From NCBI RefSeq assembly GCF_900105185.1, contig NZ_FNTJ01000002.1:310001-374000 (forward strand): 64,000 nt of DNA. Reading direction: 5' to 3'. Of this stretch, positions 11,719 through 21,399 are shown one piece after another. The translations under genes and the position numbers were made by a program. The notes beneath the pieces are model-generated. The model did no database searches and was not told the DNA's origin. It saw nothing but the letters and a program-made list of their open reading frames with translations. The stretch's first letter is position 1. Every line of letters starts with the position of its first letter. Source of the DNA: Pseudomonas saponiphila (GTDB lineage: Bacteria > Pseudomonadota > Gammaproteobacteria > Pseudomonadales > Pseudomonadaceae).

Positions 11719-12468
11719 TCACGATGCGGCTTGTTCCTCGGCTTTTTTTCGGCGCAGCGACTCGCCTTTCATCGTCAGTCGGTAGGCGTTGTGCACCAGG
11801 CGGTCGAGGATGGCATCGGCCAGGGTCGGGTCGTTGATCCAGCCGTGCCAGTGCTCGATGGGCAGTTGGCTCGTCAGGATGGTGGAGCGGCTGCCAGCGC
11901 GGTCGTCGATCACCTCCAGCAGGTCATGCCGGGCTCCTTCCTCCAGCGGGGCTAGCGCCCAGTCGTCCAGCACCAGGACGTCGACCTTTGCCAGCTGTTG
12001 CAGGGTACGGCCGAAGCTGCCGTCGCCATGAGCGATGCGCAGTTGTTCCAGCAGGCGCGGGGTGCGCAGGTACAGGGTGCTATAGCCCTGGCGGCAGGCC
12101 TGGTTGCCCAGGGCGCAGGCCAGCCAGGTTTTGCCGGCACCGGTCGGGCCGGTCAGCAGCAGGTTGTGCTGCTGGCGGATCCAGTCGCCACTGGCCAGGG
12201 TGGCGATCAGACGCTCGTCCAGGGCGCGTCCGGTGCGGCGGTCGAGATCTTCCAGGCAGGCGTTGGCGTACTTGAGCTTGGCCTTCTTGCGCAGCCGTAC
12301 CAGGCGCTGGTTGTCACGCCAGGCCAGTTCGCGGTCGAGCAGTAGGCCGAGGCGTTCATCGAAGCTCAGGCTGTGGCTGGCCGGCAGCGTCCATTGCTCT
12401 TCCAGGGCGCGGGCCATGCCGTCCAGGCGTAGCTGGTGCAGTTGATTCAGGGTGTGTTGCGGCATCAT
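11719..12468 (-). CDS. istB: IS21-family helper ATPase IstB
   Basis: The 249-residue AAA+ ATPase assists the IstA transposase in target capture. It starts [26 protein letters not shown], has Walker [16 protein letters not shown], Walker [14 protein letters not shown] and the conserved [10 protein letters not shown] motif, and ends [17 protein letters not shown]. The ATG pair at 12463-12468 is chosen as start because MPQHT/LRL.GM is the usual IstB N-terminus. It overlaps the end of istA by 113 bp. Confidence 0.95.
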   Translation of the reverse strand: MMPQHTLNQLHQLRLDGMARALEEQWTLPASHSLSFDERLGLLLDRELAWRDNQRLVRLRKKAKLKYANACLEDLDRRTGRALDERLIATLASGDWIRQQHNLLLTGPTGAGKTWLACALGNQACRQGYSTLYLRTPRLLEQLRIAHGDGSFGRTLQQLAKVDVLVLDDWALAPLEEGARHDLLEVIDDRAGSRSTILTSQLPIEHWHGWINDPTLADAILDRLVHNAYRLTMKGESLRRKKAEEQAAS

Positions 12469-14041
12469 CGAACAGCTCCTGTTGCGGGGGTTGGTAGTAG
12501 TCGGCGCCACGGACGTTCTCGTGGTCGCCGGGTAAGGTCGTTTCGGCGGCACGCTGGGGCAGCGGCTGTTGATCCAGGCCTTGCTGGAGCAGGTTGCGCA
12601 CGCTGCGCCCGGTGAAGGCGCGCAGGTGTACGGCACGTTCGGCAGCGGCTTCCAGGCGTGCATTGCCATAGCGCCGGGCCAGCGAGAGCAGGCCGAGGCA
12701 GGCGCGGTAGCCCATCTCCGGGTGCGGCTTGTGGGTCAGTTGGTGATCGATCAGTTGGCGCGTGTAGGGGCCGATCCGCGCGCCCCAGTCGAGCAGGCGT
12801 TGTGGCGTCCATTCGCGATGCGCCTGGTGCGCCGCGGGCATGTGCTCGCGCTGGGTACTGTAAGCGCCGCGTCGCCCCAGCAGCAGGTGGCTGGCCACCC
12901 GCCGGTTGCCATGCAGCACTTCCAGGGTGTGTGCCGTCAGTCGCACGTCCACGTTCTGCCGGGCCAGGGCGGAGGGCACGCTGTAGAAGCTGCCATTGAC
13001 CTCGATGTGGTAGTCGATGCTGACCTTGCAGCGCTTGAAGGTGGCGACCTCGTAGGGATGCACCGGCAGCGCTCGCAAGGCCGGGCGATCCAGGCGCTCG
13101 AACCAGTCGCGCCGGCAGCCATCGAGCCGCTTGAACGGGCGCCGATTCAGATCCTCCAGCAGCTCGGCGATGGCCTGGTTAAGCGCATGCAGGCTGAAGA
13201 ACTGCCGATGGCGCAGCCGCGCCATGATCCAGCGCTCGACCACCTGCACCGCCACCTCGGCCTTGGCCTTGTCCTGAGGCTTGCGTGGCCGTGCCGGCAG
13301 GATCACCGTCTGGTAATGACGCGCGCACTCCAGCGTGGCCCGGTTCAGGCCCGGCTCGTAGCGATCCGGCTGGGCGACCAGGGCGCGCGGATTGTCCGGC
13401 ACAACCATTTCCGGCACGCCGCCAAAGTAGGTCAGAGCCTGGCCCAGCGAGGTCAGCCAGTCCACCTGGGTTTCGCCTGGCGTCGCGCAGGCATAGGTGT
13501 AATTCGAGGCGCCCAGGGCGGCGACGAAGATGTGCGCCCGGCGCACTTCGCCGGTGGCCGGGTCGACCACCGGCAGCGTCGGCCCGGCATAGTCGATGAA
13601 TAGCTTCTCGCCCGCACGGTGCAGCTGACGCATCGAACGTTTGAGCGTCTGGGCGTAGCGCCGGTAGTGCTCGACGAACTGGGTGTAGCGGTAGGTCGGC
13701 TGGCCCGCATGCGCGGCGAGATATTCCTCCCACAGCAGCTGCAAGGTCACGCCCTTGCGTCGCAACTCGCGGTGGATGCTCAGCACATCGGGCAGCACTC
13801 GCTCACCGCGCGGCTTGTTCGTCGACGTCGGTGCAAACAAGGCGGCCGCCAGCGCGGCCTCGTCCATGGCCACCAGCGCCGGCCAGTCCAGCCCGGCCAC
13901 CCGCGCCGCCGCGATGTACTTGCTAACCACGCCCTTGGACAGCTGCAAGGCACGGGCAATCTTCTCGTGGGACAAGCCGGCCTCAAACTTGAGGCGCAGA
14001 CATTCTTTGATGTTTCGCATGGCTACTCGCGGCGCCGCCAT
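12356..14041 (-). CDS. istA: IS21-family transposase IstA
   Basis: The 561-residue transposase has an N-terminal helix-turn-helix ([21 protein letters not shown]), then an rve-type DDE integrase core ([24 protein letters not shown], and [15 protein letters not shown] for the final Glu). A Mu-type C-terminal beta-barrel ([13 protein letters not shown]) follows. It is longer than the common ~500 residues because the C-terminus runs on into istB after ENVRGADYY. An internal start at 14020 (MRNIKECL) is possible. Confidence 0.95.
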   Translation of the reverse strand: MAAPRVAMRNIKECLRLKFEAGLSHEKIARALQLSKGVVSKYIAAARVAGLDWPALVAMDEAALAAALFAPTSTNKPRGERVLPDVLSIHRELRRKGVTLQLLWEEYLAAHAGQPTYRYTQFVEHYRRYAQTLKRSMRQLHRAGEKLFIDYAGPTLPVVDPATGEVRRAHIFVAALGASNYTYACATPGETQVDWLTSLGQALTYFGGVPEMVVPDNPRALVAQPDRYEPGLNRATLECARHYQTVILPARPRKPQDKAKAEVAVQVVERWIMARLRHRQFFSLHALNQAIAELLEDLNRRPFKRLDGCRRDWFERLDRPALRALPVHPYEVATFKRCKVSIDYHIEVNGSFYSVPSALARQNVDVRLTAHTLEVLHGNRRVASHLLLGRRGAYSTQREHMPAAHQAHREWTPQRLLDWGARIGPYTRQLIDHQLTHKPHPEMGYRACLGLLSLARRYGNARLEAAAERAVHLRAFTGRSVRNLLQQGLDQQPLPQRAAETTLPGDHENVRGADYYQPPQQELFDDAATHPESTAPATPGRHGPRPGRAMDAAGQPQPELR

Positions 14042-14266
14042 CTTCCTCTCCCGAAATCGGTCGAGGATGGCGGCGCATCAGGTCATGCGCAACGAAGGGG
14101 AAGGCTTTCGCTAAGTCGTGACCGGCGATTTCGGTAAGCCGTGACCACCTGTTTCGGAACAGGCGGAAAATCGGTCACGTTGCTACCGAAATGAGCGGTC
14201 ACGCGTTAGCGAAATGACCGGTCACGATCAACCGAAACGGCCGGTCACGGTGCTCCGAAATCCGCA
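14042..14266. other. IS21 right-end binding region
   Basis: The non-coding right end of the IS contains several spaced copies of a TTTCGG...GTGACC / GGTCAC...CGAAA unit (for example near 14118, 14170, 14195, 14215, 14240). These are probable IstA binding sites. No gene is present here. Confidence 0.75.
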
Positions 14267-14273
14267 AACTTCA
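14267..14273. repeat. 7-bp target-site duplication, right copy
   Basis: AACTTCA follows the IS right end (CCGAAATCCGCA) and matches the left copy at 11619-11625. Confidence 0.93.
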
Positions 14274-14392
14274 CTGGCCTGAAGGCGTTTTTCTATCATG
14301 TACGGCTCTCGGCGTTCGACGAGCATGGCCTGGAAGGAGAAACCGGGGTCTATGACATCTTCTACTACCCCAGGACCACTCGTGCTCAATGA
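14267..14392 (+). pseudogene. FecR-domain protein, 3' part after IS21 element
   Basis: It begins with the second AACTTCA copy. The frame reads NFTGLKAFFYHVRLSAFDEH and on to VYDIFYYPRTTRAQ, ending in TGA at 14390-14392. This is the natural C-terminus of the fecR-domain gene at 10746. It has no start of its own. It ends 18 bp before the CHASE2 kinase, so fecR and the kinase were originally adjacent in one operon. Confidence 0.85.
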
Positions 14393-14410
14393 GCCGTCGG
14401 CGGGCCGTCG

Positions 14411-16729
14411 ATGAGTCTCGGCAAGCAATGGGCCAACGGCCGTGAACCGACCCAGGCCCAGCGCCTGTTTCGTCGCCTGGTACGTGAATGGCTGTGGGTT
14501 GGCCTGATACTTCTGCCCCTGACGGCCTTGCTGTCCCTGAGCCAGGGCCTGGCTTTTAACAACCTGTTCTATGACAACCTGCGACGCTTTACCCCGTTGC
14601 CGGTCGATCCGCGCATTCTGTTGGTGACCATCGACGACTACAGCCTGCAGCAACTGGGACGCTGGCCCTGGCCACGGGCGATGCATGGACAATTGCTGGA
14701 CCGGCTGACGGACGCCAAGGTCAAAGGCGTGCTGTTCGATGTGATCCTCAGCGAGCCCGGCAGCACTGTGGAAAACGACACCCGGTTGGCCGCTGCCCTG
14801 TGCCGCGCCGGCACCGTGTTCCTGCCGGTGCTGCGCGAGGGGATCGCTCGCTACGGCCAGGACCTGGAGGAGATCCCTCCGGTGCCGGTGCTGCGCCACT
14901 GTGTCCGGGGGCTGGGGCATATCAATGCACAAGCGGATGCCGACGGCACCGTGCGTAGCGTCTACCTGCGCGAAGGTCCGCAGCAGGCGCCGCGGGCGCA
15001 GCTGACCTGGTTGCTCTACCAGCTCACCGAAGCCGATCCGTTGTCGCCGCTGATGCCGGGCCCCGGAACTGCGCAGATTGCCAGGGGCTGGCTGCGAGCC
15101 AACCCGGTACGTATTGCCTTTATCGACAAGGCGGCGGGCTTTCCCAGCGTGCCCTATGTCAGCGTGCTGCGTGGCGAGGTGCCCGCCGAGTTGCTGCGTG
15201 ACCGGCTGATCCTGGTGGGGTCCACCGCCCCGGGGCTGGGCGACCGTTATGTCACCCCGCAATCCGGCAGCCAGGGCACCACCCCGGGCGTGGAGATCCA
15301 GGCCAACCTGCTCAATGGCCTGTTGCAGCATCGCAGTATCGTCGACCTGGGCCAGTGGTCGGGGATGCTGTTGTCCGTGGCCCTGACCGCTGCATTGCTC
15401 GGGTTGCTGCTCTGGCGTCCACGTCACGCCTTGTGGATAACCCTGGGTTGCATGGGCCTGGCGCTATTGGGGTCGGTGCTGATGTTGCGCCTGGGCTACT
15501 GGTGGTCGCCGGTGGCCAGCCTGCTGGGCATGTTGCTGGCTTACCTGATCTGGAACTGGCGTCGGCTGAGCGTGATCCTGGCCTATTTCGGCTGGGAGCT
15601 GGAGCGCCTGGACAGCGAGCCCAAGGTGTTGCCGGAGCGCCGTCGTAGCCAGACCCCCGCCGGTGATGTGCTGCAAGGGCAGATCGTTGCCCTGGAACAG
15701 GCCCTGAGCCGGACCCGGGATACCCGGCGCTTTATCGCCGACGGCCTGGAGTACCTGCCGGTGGCGACCCTGATCAGCGATCCGGACGGCAAGATTCTGC
15801 TGGCCAACCGCAATGCCCGGGACGTGTTCGCCCATTCCCTGGTGGGGCAGCCCTTGATTGCGCAGCTGGCCGCCCTGGGTTACCCGGGCCTGACGGACGC
15901 GGCCCCGGTCCCGAGCCTGGGGCAGTTGCCGGCCCTGGAGTTTCGCGACGTCCGGCAGCGCAGCCTGCGCATGGAACTGGCGCCCCTGTTGCCGGTGGAC
16001 AGTGATAACGCCATCGGTTGGTTGTTGAGCCTCACCGACCTCAGCGTCGAGCGGGACGCCGAGCAGCAGCGCGGCGTGCTGCTGCGCTTTCTGTCCCACG
16101 ATCTGCGCGCGCCCCACTCGGCAATCCTCGCGCTGCTGGATGTGCAAAGCCGCCAGCCCTCGCCGCCCGGGCAGGTCTACAGGCAGATCGAGCAACAGGT
16201 GCGCCGGGCCCTGGAGCTGACCGAGGCCTTCGTGCAATTGGCCAAGGCCGAGTCGGAGGCCTATCAGTTTGCGCCCAGCATGTTCGCCATGCTGGTGCTG
16301 GATGCCTTCGACCAGGCCACCACCCTGGCCCAGTTGAAGCAGATCCGCCTGCAGCATGACCTGGATGAAGACAACGAGGGCATGGTCCTGGCGGATCAGT
16401 CGCTGCTGACCCGGGCCTTGTTCAATCTGCTGGAGAACGCCATCAAGTACAGCCCGCCAGGTTCCACGGTTCATGTTGCAGTGAGCTGTGCCGAAGACTG
16501 GCTGCGCTGCGAGATCGCCGATCAGGGCCAGGGGATTGCGCCGGCGGACCTGCCCCTGCTGTTTGGCCAGTACCAGCGCTTTTCCTCGGCCCAGGGCATC
16601 GATGGCCTGGGCCTGGGTCTGTCCATGGTCAAGGCGGTGGTGGATCGGCATCAGGGGCGGATCAGCTGTCGCAGCGAGGTCGGCCAGGGCTCCTGTTTCA
16701 TCCTTGAGCTGCCTTTGTTGCAGGACTGA
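14411..16729 (+). CDS. CHASE2-domain sensor histidine kinase
   Basis: The 772-residue membrane kinase has an N-terminal transmembrane helix (about residues 30-50) and a periplasmic CHASE2 domain (about 60-310: FYDNLRRFTPLPVDPRILLV, DVILSEPGS, LILVGSTAPGLGD, GVEIQANLLNGLL). Three closely spaced helices follow (about 315-383), then a PAS-like segment, and a HisKA domain with H563 in LSHDLRAPHSAIL. The HATPase_c part has NLLENAIKYSPPG, ADQGQGI and GLGLGLSMVKAVVD. It lies 18 bp after the fecR-domain gene with only a weak ribosome-binding site, suggesting it was translated from the fecR operon. The IS21 element upstream may therefore cut its expression. The likely partner is the regulator at 9101. 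Confidence 0.93.
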   Translation: MSLGKQWANGREPTQAQRLFRRLVREWLWVGLILLPLTALLSLSQGLAFNNLFYDNLRRFTPLPVDPRILLVTIDDYSLQQLGRWPWPRAMHGQLLDRLTDAKVKGVLFDVILSEPGSTVENDTRLAAALCRAGTVFLPVLREGIARYGQDLEEIPPVPVLRHCVRGLGHINAQADADGTVRSVYLREGPQQAPRAQLTWLLYQLTEADPLSPLMPGPGTAQIARGWLRANPVRIAFIDKAAGFPSVPYVSVLRGEVPAELLRDRLILVGSTAPGLGDRYVTPQSGSQGTTPGVEIQANLLNGLLQHRSIVDLGQWSGMLLSVALTAALLGLLLWRPRHALWITLGCMGLALLGSVLMLRLGYWWSPVASLLGMLLAYLIWNWRRLSVILAYFGWELERLDSEPKVLPERRRSQTPAGDVLQGQIVALEQALSRTRDTRRFIADGLEYLPVATLISDPDGKILLANRNARDVFAHSLVGQPLIAQLAALGYPGLTDAAPVPSLGQLPALEFRDVRQRSLRMELAPLLPVDSDNAIGWLLSLTDLSVERDAEQQRGVLLRFLSHDLRAPHSAILALLDVQSRQPSPPGQVYRQIEQQVRRALELTEAFVQLAKAESEAYQFAPSMFAMLVLDAFDQATTLAQLKQIRLQHDLDEDNEGMVLADQSLLTRALFNLLENAIKYSPPGSTVHVAVSCAEDWLRCEIADQGQGIAPADLPLLFGQYQRFSSAQGIDGLGLGLSMVKAVVDRHQGRISCRSEVGQGSCFILELPLLQD

Positions 16730-16755
16730 AGCCGATGGGATTGAACGGGCGAAAA

Positions 16756-16782
16756 AAAACCGGCATCAAGGCCGGTTTTTTT
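16756..16782. terminator. rho-independent terminator after the CHASE2 kinase
   Basis: The stem AAAACCGGC, loop ATCAAG, GCCGGTTTT is followed by T residues and preceded by A residues. It can serve the kinase gene on the plus strand and could also act on the minus strand for plsC. Confidence 0.88.
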
Positions 16783-16795
16783 GTGTCCGAAAAAC

Positions 16796-16904
16796 TTATG
16801 CACGTTTTTCCACATTTTATTAGCTTGGGAAATATGCATATAAATCAGTAATTTATAAGTAGATTTTTGCCGCTGTGAGAAAAGTCGTACACAGGTTATC
16901 CACA
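16796..16904. promoter_or_regulatory. AT-rich region with DnaA boxes
   Basis: A 110-bp AT-rich stretch between the kinase terminator and plsC holds a perfect DnaA box TTATCCACA at 16896-16904. It also has DnaA-like TTATGCACG (16796-16804) and TTTTCCACA (near 16807). Composition differs strongly from the GC-rich surroundings. It could be a DnaA-titration or regulatory site; no gene is present. Confidence 0.5.
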
Positions 16905-16909
16905 GAAGC

Positions 16910-17680
16910 TCATACAGCAACCTTATCCGTGGAAGTGGCCAATGGTGGCAATGAGCCCATGTCCCGCTGGGCCTGTTCATTCCAGGCCGCGACCCGGTCA
17001 TTGAGCTCGGCAATGGCTCGTGGCCCGCTGCCTTCGGCGTACATCGGCGCGCCAATGGTCACGGTGATGGTGCCCGGGCGCTTGGCCCAGCCGGTCTTCG
17101 GCCAGAACTTGCCGGCGTTGTGGGCCACTGGCAGCACCGGCAGGTCGGCGTTCACCGCCAGGGCGCTGCCACTGCGGGAGAACTTGCCAATGGTGCCGTA
17201 GGGGACGCGGGTGCCTTCCGGAAAGATCAGTACCCAGACATTGTCCTTGAGCAGTTCGTCACCCTTGCTCGCCACCTGCTTGAGCGCGGCCTTGGGGTTG
17301 TCGCGGTCGATGGCGATGGGGCGCAGCATGGCCATGGCCCAGCCGAAGAACGGCACATACAGCAACTCGCGCTTGAGGACCTGGCTCAGGGGCTCGAAGT
17401 AGGCCGAGAGGAAGAACGTCTCCCAGGTGCTCTGGTGATTGGAGACGATCACGCATGGCCGCTCCGGGACGTTTTCCGCGCCCTGCACTTGCACGTGAAT
17501 GTTCAGAAATACCTTGGTCAGCCACAGCGCGCAGCGACACCAGTAGACGTTGATAAAGCGGTAGCGCGCCTTGAAGGGCAGGAACGGCGCGATAAAAAAG
17601 CTCAGGGAGCACCACAGCAAGGAACTGGTGCCCAACAGCAGGTAAAAGAAGAAGGTTCTGATGGCCTGCAGGATCGACAT
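16910..17680 (-). CDS. plsC: 1-acyl-sn-glycerol-3-phosphate acyltransferase
   Basis: The 256-residue inner-membrane enzyme transfers a second acyl chain to lysophosphatidic acid, giving phosphatidic acid. It has a hydrophobic N-terminus (TFFFYLLLGTSSLLWCSLSFF), acyltransferase block I NHQSTWETFF (HX4 type), block III IFPEGTR and GTIGKFSRSG. The start MSILQAIRTFF at 17680 is preferred; ATGs at 17695 and 17704 are also in frame, none with a strong ribosome-binding site. It matches PA0005 by position, first of a run with gmhB, glyS and glyQ on this strand. Confidence 0.92.
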   Translation of the reverse strand: MSILQAIRTFFFYLLLGTSSLLWCSLSFFIAPFLPFKARYRFINVYWCRCALWLTKVFLNIHVQVQGAENVPERPCVIVSNHQSTWETFFLSAYFEPLSQVLKRELLYVPFFGWAMAMLRPIAIDRDNPKAALKQVASKGDELLKDNVWVLIFPEGTRVPYGTIGKFSRSGSALAVNADLPVLPVAHNAGKFWPKTGWAKRPGTITVTIGAPMYAEGSGPRAIAELNDRVAAWNEQAQRDMGSLPPLATSTDKVAV

Positions 17681-17762
17681 AGCGGCATTTACCATTGCGG
17701 GCATGCCCGCCTGTTAAAAAGCGCTCTCCCGAACAGTCCTTGGTCAGGATGCCAGAAGGGGC

Positions 17763-18296
17763 CTAATTGTGGATAAGTTCAGCGGCAACGGCCGCCAGGT
17801 CGTCAAAAATCAAGGTGCCTACCGGCAGGGTTTTCCCCAGCGTCTTTTCGCCTTTCCCGGTCTTCACCAATACTGGCTGAGAGTCGACGGCTTTTGCGGC
17901 TTCCAGGTCACCGAGACTGTCACCGACAAACCATAGACCTGTCAGTTCTGCCTGGTAATGCTCGGCAATGGTCCGCAGCATGCCCGGTTTCGGTTTGCGA
18001 CAGGCGCACCCTTCGTCGGGGCCGTGGGGGCAATAGACGATCAGCCCGACCTCGCCGCCCTGCTCCGCCACCAGCTCGCGCAGGCGCGCGTGCATGGCGT
18101 CGAGGGTGGCCAGATCATAGTAGCCGCGAGCGATGCCGGACTGGTTGGTGGCGACCGCCACCGTCCAGCCGGCCTTGCTCAACTGCGCAATGGCTTCGAT
18201 CGAGCCGGGGATTGGAATCCACTCCTGCACCGATTTGATGTAGGCATCGGAGTCGTGATTGATCACGCCGTCCCGGTCGAGTATCAGCAGTTTCAC
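17763..18296 (-). CDS. gmhB: D-glycero-beta-D-manno-heptose-1,7-bisphosphate 7-phosphatase
   Basis: GmhB removes the 7-phosphate during ADP-heptose synthesis for the lipopolysaccharide core. The 177-residue HAD enzyme has the nucleophile motif LDRDGVIN, VATNQSGIARGY, the zinc-binding cysteine loop CPHGPDEGCACRKPKPGM and the final WFVGDSLGDLEAA motif. It lies 17 bp downstream of glyS and is probably in the same transcript. Confidence 0.95.
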   Translation of the reverse strand: MKLLILDRDGVINHDSDAYIKSVQEWIPIPGSIEAIAQLSKAGWTVAVATNQSGIARGYYDLATLDAMHARLRELVAEQGGEVGLIVYCPHGPDEGCACRKPKPGMLRTIAEHYQAELTGLWFVGDSLGDLEAAKAVDSQPVLVKTGKGEKTLGKTLPVGTLIFDDLAAVAAELIHN

Positions 18297-18313
18297 AGCC
18301 TTTCCTTACCTGA

Positions 18314-20368
18314 TCAGCTCAGCACCGAAATGTCCGCCACGCCCAGGAACAGGCCACGCAGGCGCGCCAGCAGCGCATAGCGGTTGGCTCGCACCTTGGC
18401 GTCCTCGGCATTGACCATCACCGCCTCGAAGAAGGCGTCCACCGGCTCGCGCAGGGCTGCCAGGCGGGCCAGGGTTTCGCTGTACTGGCGGGCAGCGGCC
18501 ATGGGCTGGACGGCCTGGTCGGCCTGCTGGATCGCCGAGTACAGGGAGAACTCGTTGGCGTTGTCGAAGTACTTGGCTTCGACGGTGGTCGGCACATTGC
18601 CTTCGATCTTGCTCAGCAGGTTCGACACGCGCTTGTTCACCGCGGCCAGGGCGGCGGCTTCCGGCAACTTGCGGAAGGCCTGCACGGCTTGCACGCGCTG
18701 GTCGAAGTCCAGGGCCGAGCCCGGCTTCAGGGCACGTACCGACAGGTAGGTGGCCACATCCACGCCTTCGTCTTCGTAACGGGCACGCAGGCGGTCGAAG
18801 ATGAACTCCAGCACCTGGTCGGCCAGGCCGGCGGCCTTGACCTTGCTGCCGAAGGCGCTGACGGCGAAGGCCACGGCGTCGTTCAGGTCGAGGTCGAACT
18901 TCTTCTCGATCAGGATCCGCAGCACGCCCAGGGCGGCGCGGCGCAGGGCGTAGGGGTCCTTGCTGCCGGTGGGCAGCATGCCGATGCCGAAGATCCCCAC
19001 CAGGGTATCCAGCTTGTCGGCGATGGCCACGGCGGCACCGGTCACGGTGCTTGGCAGCTCGGCGCCGGCGCCACGGGGCATGTACTGCTCGTTCAGGGCC
19101 AGGGCCACGTCTTCCGGCTCGCCGTCATTGAGGGCGTAGTAGTAGCCGGCGATGCCTTGCATCTCCGGGAACTCGCCGACCATTTCGGTGGCCAGGTCGC
19201 ACTTGGACAGCAGGCCGGCACGGGCCGCGCGCTGAGCGTCGCCGCCGATGCGCGGGGCGATGAAGGCGGCCAGCTTGGACACCCGCTCGGCCTTGTCGTA
19301 GACGCTGCCGAGCTTTTCCTGGAAGACCACGTTCTGCAGGCGCAGGTTGAAGTCTTCGAGCTGTTGTTTCTTGTCCTGCTTGAAGAAGAACTCGGCGTCG
19401 GTCAGGCGTGGGCGCACGACTTTCTCGTTGCCCTCGATGATCTGGCGCGGATCCTTGCTCTCGATGTTGGCCACGGTGATGAAGCGCGGCAGCAGCTTGC
19501 CGTCCACGTCCAGCAGGCAGAAGTACTTCTGGTTGTCCTGCATGGTGGTGATCAGGGCTTCCTGCGGCACTTCAAGGAAACGCTCCTCGAACGAGCACAC
19601 CAGCGGCACCGGCCATTCCACCAGGGCGGTCACTTCGTCCAGCAGGTCCGGCGGGACGATCGCCGTGCCTTCCTGCAGGGTGGCCAGCTCCGCGGTGCGC
19701 TTGCTGATCAGCTCGCGACGCTCGTTGGCGTCGGCCAGCACGTAGGCGGCACGCAGGTCGGCCAGGTAGTTGGCCGGCGAGGTGATGCGCACGCTCTGCG
19801 GATGATGGAAGCGATGGCCACGGGAATCGCGGCCGGCCTTCTGGGCCAGGATGGTGCAGTCGATGACCGCGTCGCCCAGCAGCATCACCAGCCATTGGGT
19901 CGGACGCACGAACTCTTCCTTGCGCGCGGCCCAGCGCATGCGCTTGGGAATCGGCAGGTCGTTCAGCGAGTCTTCGACGATGGTCGGCAGCAGGCTGGCG
20001 GTCGGCTTGCCCTTGATGCTCTGGCTGTAGCGCAGTTTCGGGCCGCTCTGGTCGATCTCGCTGAGTTCGACGCCGCACTTCTTGGCGAAGCCCAGGGCCG
20101 CCTGGGTCGGGTTGCCTTCAGCGTCGAACGCGGCCTGGCGTGGCGGGCCGTCGAGGTTGATGCTGCGATCCGGCTGCTGGGTGGCCAGCTGGGTGATCAG
20201 TACCGCCAGGCGCCGTGGCGCGGCGTACACGTGCTTGGCCTGAAAGCTCAGGCCGGCGCTCTGCAGGCCTTTCTCGATGCCGGCCAGAAAGGCTTCGGCC
20301 AGGGTGTTCAGGGCTTTGGGTGGCAGTTCTTCAGTGCCCAGTTCAACCAGAAAATCTTGCGCACTCAT
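18314..20368 (-). CDS. glyS: glycyl-tRNA synthetase beta subunit
   Basis: GlyS is the beta chain of the alpha2beta2 glycyl-tRNA synthetase; it binds tRNA-Gly. The 684-residue protein starts [20 protein letters not shown], has the HD-like region and the anticodon-binding C-terminus ([20 protein letters not shown]). Its ATG overlaps the glyQ stop (ATGA), so both are translated together. Confidence 0.97.
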   Translation of the reverse strand: MSAQDFLVELGTEELPPKALNTLAEAFLAGIEKGLQSAGLSFQAKHVYAAPRRLAVLITQLATQQPDRSINLDGPPRQAAFDAEGNPTQAALGFAKKCGVELSEIDQSGPKLRYSQSIKGKPTASLLPTIVEDSLNDLPIPKRMRWAARKEEFVRPTQWLVMLLGDAVIDCTILAQKAGRDSRGHRFHHPQSVRITSPANYLADLRAAYVLADANERRELISKRTAELATLQEGTAIVPPDLLDEVTALVEWPVPLVCSFEERFLEVPQEALITTMQDNQKYFCLLDVDGKLLPRFITVANIESKDPRQIIEGNEKVVRPRLTDAEFFFKQDKKQQLEDFNLRLQNVVFQEKLGSVYDKAERVSKLAAFIAPRIGGDAQRAARAGLLSKCDLATEMVGEFPEMQGIAGYYYALNDGEPEDVALALNEQYMPRGAGAELPSTVTGAAVAIADKLDTLVGIFGIGMLPTGSKDPYALRRAALGVLRILIEKKFDLDLNDAVAFAVSAFGSKVKAAGLADQVLEFIFDRLRARYEDEGVDVATYLSVRALKPGSALDFDQRVQAVQAFRKLPEAAALAAVNKRVSNLLSKIEGNVPTTVEAKYFDNANEFSLYSAIQQADQAVQPMAAARQYSETLARLAALREPVDAFFEAVMVNAEDAKVRANRYALLARLRGLFLGVADISVLS

Positions 20369-21327
20369 TGTGCCGCCTCCAACTTAGCCAACACTTCATC
20401 ACGCAGGTCCGGGGTTGCCATCGGGAAGCCCAGCTTGGCCCGGGCCAGCAGGTAGGCTTGCGCAACGGAACGTGCCAGGGTGCGCACACGCAGGATGTAC
20501 TGCTGACGCGCAGTCACCGAGATCGCCCGGCGTGCATCCAGCAGGTTGAAGGTGTGCGAGGCCTTGAGGACCATTTCATAGCTCGGCAGCGGCAGCGGCT
20601 GATCCAGCTCGATCAGGCGCTTGGCTTCGCTTTCGTAGAAATCGAACAGTTCGAACAGCTTCTCGACGTTGGCGTGTTCGAAGTTGTAGGTCGACTGCTC
20701 CACTTCGTTCTGGTGGAACACGTCGCCATAGGTGACCTTGCCGAACGGGCCGTCGGCCCACACCAGGTCGTACACCGAGTCCACGCCCTGCAGGTACATG
20801 GCCAGGCGTTCCAGGCCGTAGGTGATCTCCCCGGTCACCGGGTAGCACTCGATGCCACCGGCCTGCTGGAAGTAGGTGAATTGAGTCACTTCCATGCCGT
20901 TGAGCCAGACTTCCCAGCCCAGGCCCCAGGCGCCCAGGGTCGGCGATTCCCAGTTGTCCTCGACGAAGCGGATGTCGTGCACCAGCGGGTCCAGGCCGAC
21001 GTGCTTCAGGGAACCCAGGTACAGCTCCTGGAAGTTCTCCGGGTTGGGCTTCAACACCACCTGGAACTGATAGTAGTGCTGCAGGCGGTTGGGGTTTTCG
21101 CCGTAGCGGCCGTCAGTCGGGCGACGACTGGGCTGCACATAAGCGGCGTTCCAGGTTTCCGGGCCGATGGCCCGCAGGAATGTGGCGGTGTGGAAAGTGC
21201 CGGCGCCTACTTCCATATCGTAGGGCTGAAGTACCACACAACCTTGCTCGGCCCAGTACTGCTGGAGGGCGAGGATCAAGTCTTGGAAGGTACGCACGGC
21301 TGGCGTAGGCTGGCTCACGAAATTCAC
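20365..21327 (-). CDS. glyQ: glycyl-tRNA synthetase alpha subunit
   Basis: GlyQ carries the catalytic class II core that activates glycine. The 320-residue protein contains [40 protein letters not shown] and [20 protein letters not shown], all typical. It heads the glyQ-glyS-gmhB-plsC run and is divergent from tag, with about 70 bp of shared promoter space. Confidence 0.97.
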   Translation of the reverse strand: MNFVSQPTPAVRTFQDLILALQQYWAEQGCVVLQPYDMEVGAGTFHTATFLRAIGPETWNAAYVQPSRRPTDGRYGENPNRLQHYYQFQVVLKPNPENFQELYLGSLKHVGLDPLVHDIRFVEDNWESPTLGAWGLGWEVWLNGMEVTQFTYFQQAGGIECYPVTGEITYGLERLAMYLQGVDSVYDLVWADGPFGKVTYGDVFHQNEVEQSTYNFEHANVEKLFELFDFYESEAKRLIELDQPLPLPSYEMVLKASHTFNLLDARRAISVTARQQYILRVRTLARSVAQAYLLARAKLGFPMATPDLRDEVLAKLEAAQ

Positions 21328-21399
21328 CTGTTACTTGGGCTGCGATTTAAGGAGCGGGAGTATACCCGATTCAGTCCTGCGCACGCCCCCTGGAGCCTT

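Larger units (their letters stand above)
11626..14266 (-). mobile_element. complete IS21-family insertion sequence
   Basis: A 2641-bp element inserted in the fecR-domain gene. The left end begins TGCGGATTTCGG and the right end closes with its complement CCGAAATCCGCA, so the tips are 12-bp inverted repeats. Subterminal repeats of the type GTGACCGG and TTTCGG recur several times at both ends, as is known for IS21 transposase binding sites. It carries istA and istB on the minus strand and is flanked by the 7-bp duplication AACTTCA. All parts look intact, so it may still be active. The exact IS name cannot be given without a search. Confidence 0.95.

Noticed and set aside
18689..20455. Long plus-strand frame opposite glyS
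   Set aside because: Same reason: it mirrors a certain gene, lacks a start signal and has a low-complexity Gln/His/Val-rich text.
20215..21399. Upstream in-frame extension of tag
   Set aside because: It runs antisense through glyQ; the conserved Tag N-terminus starts at 21400.
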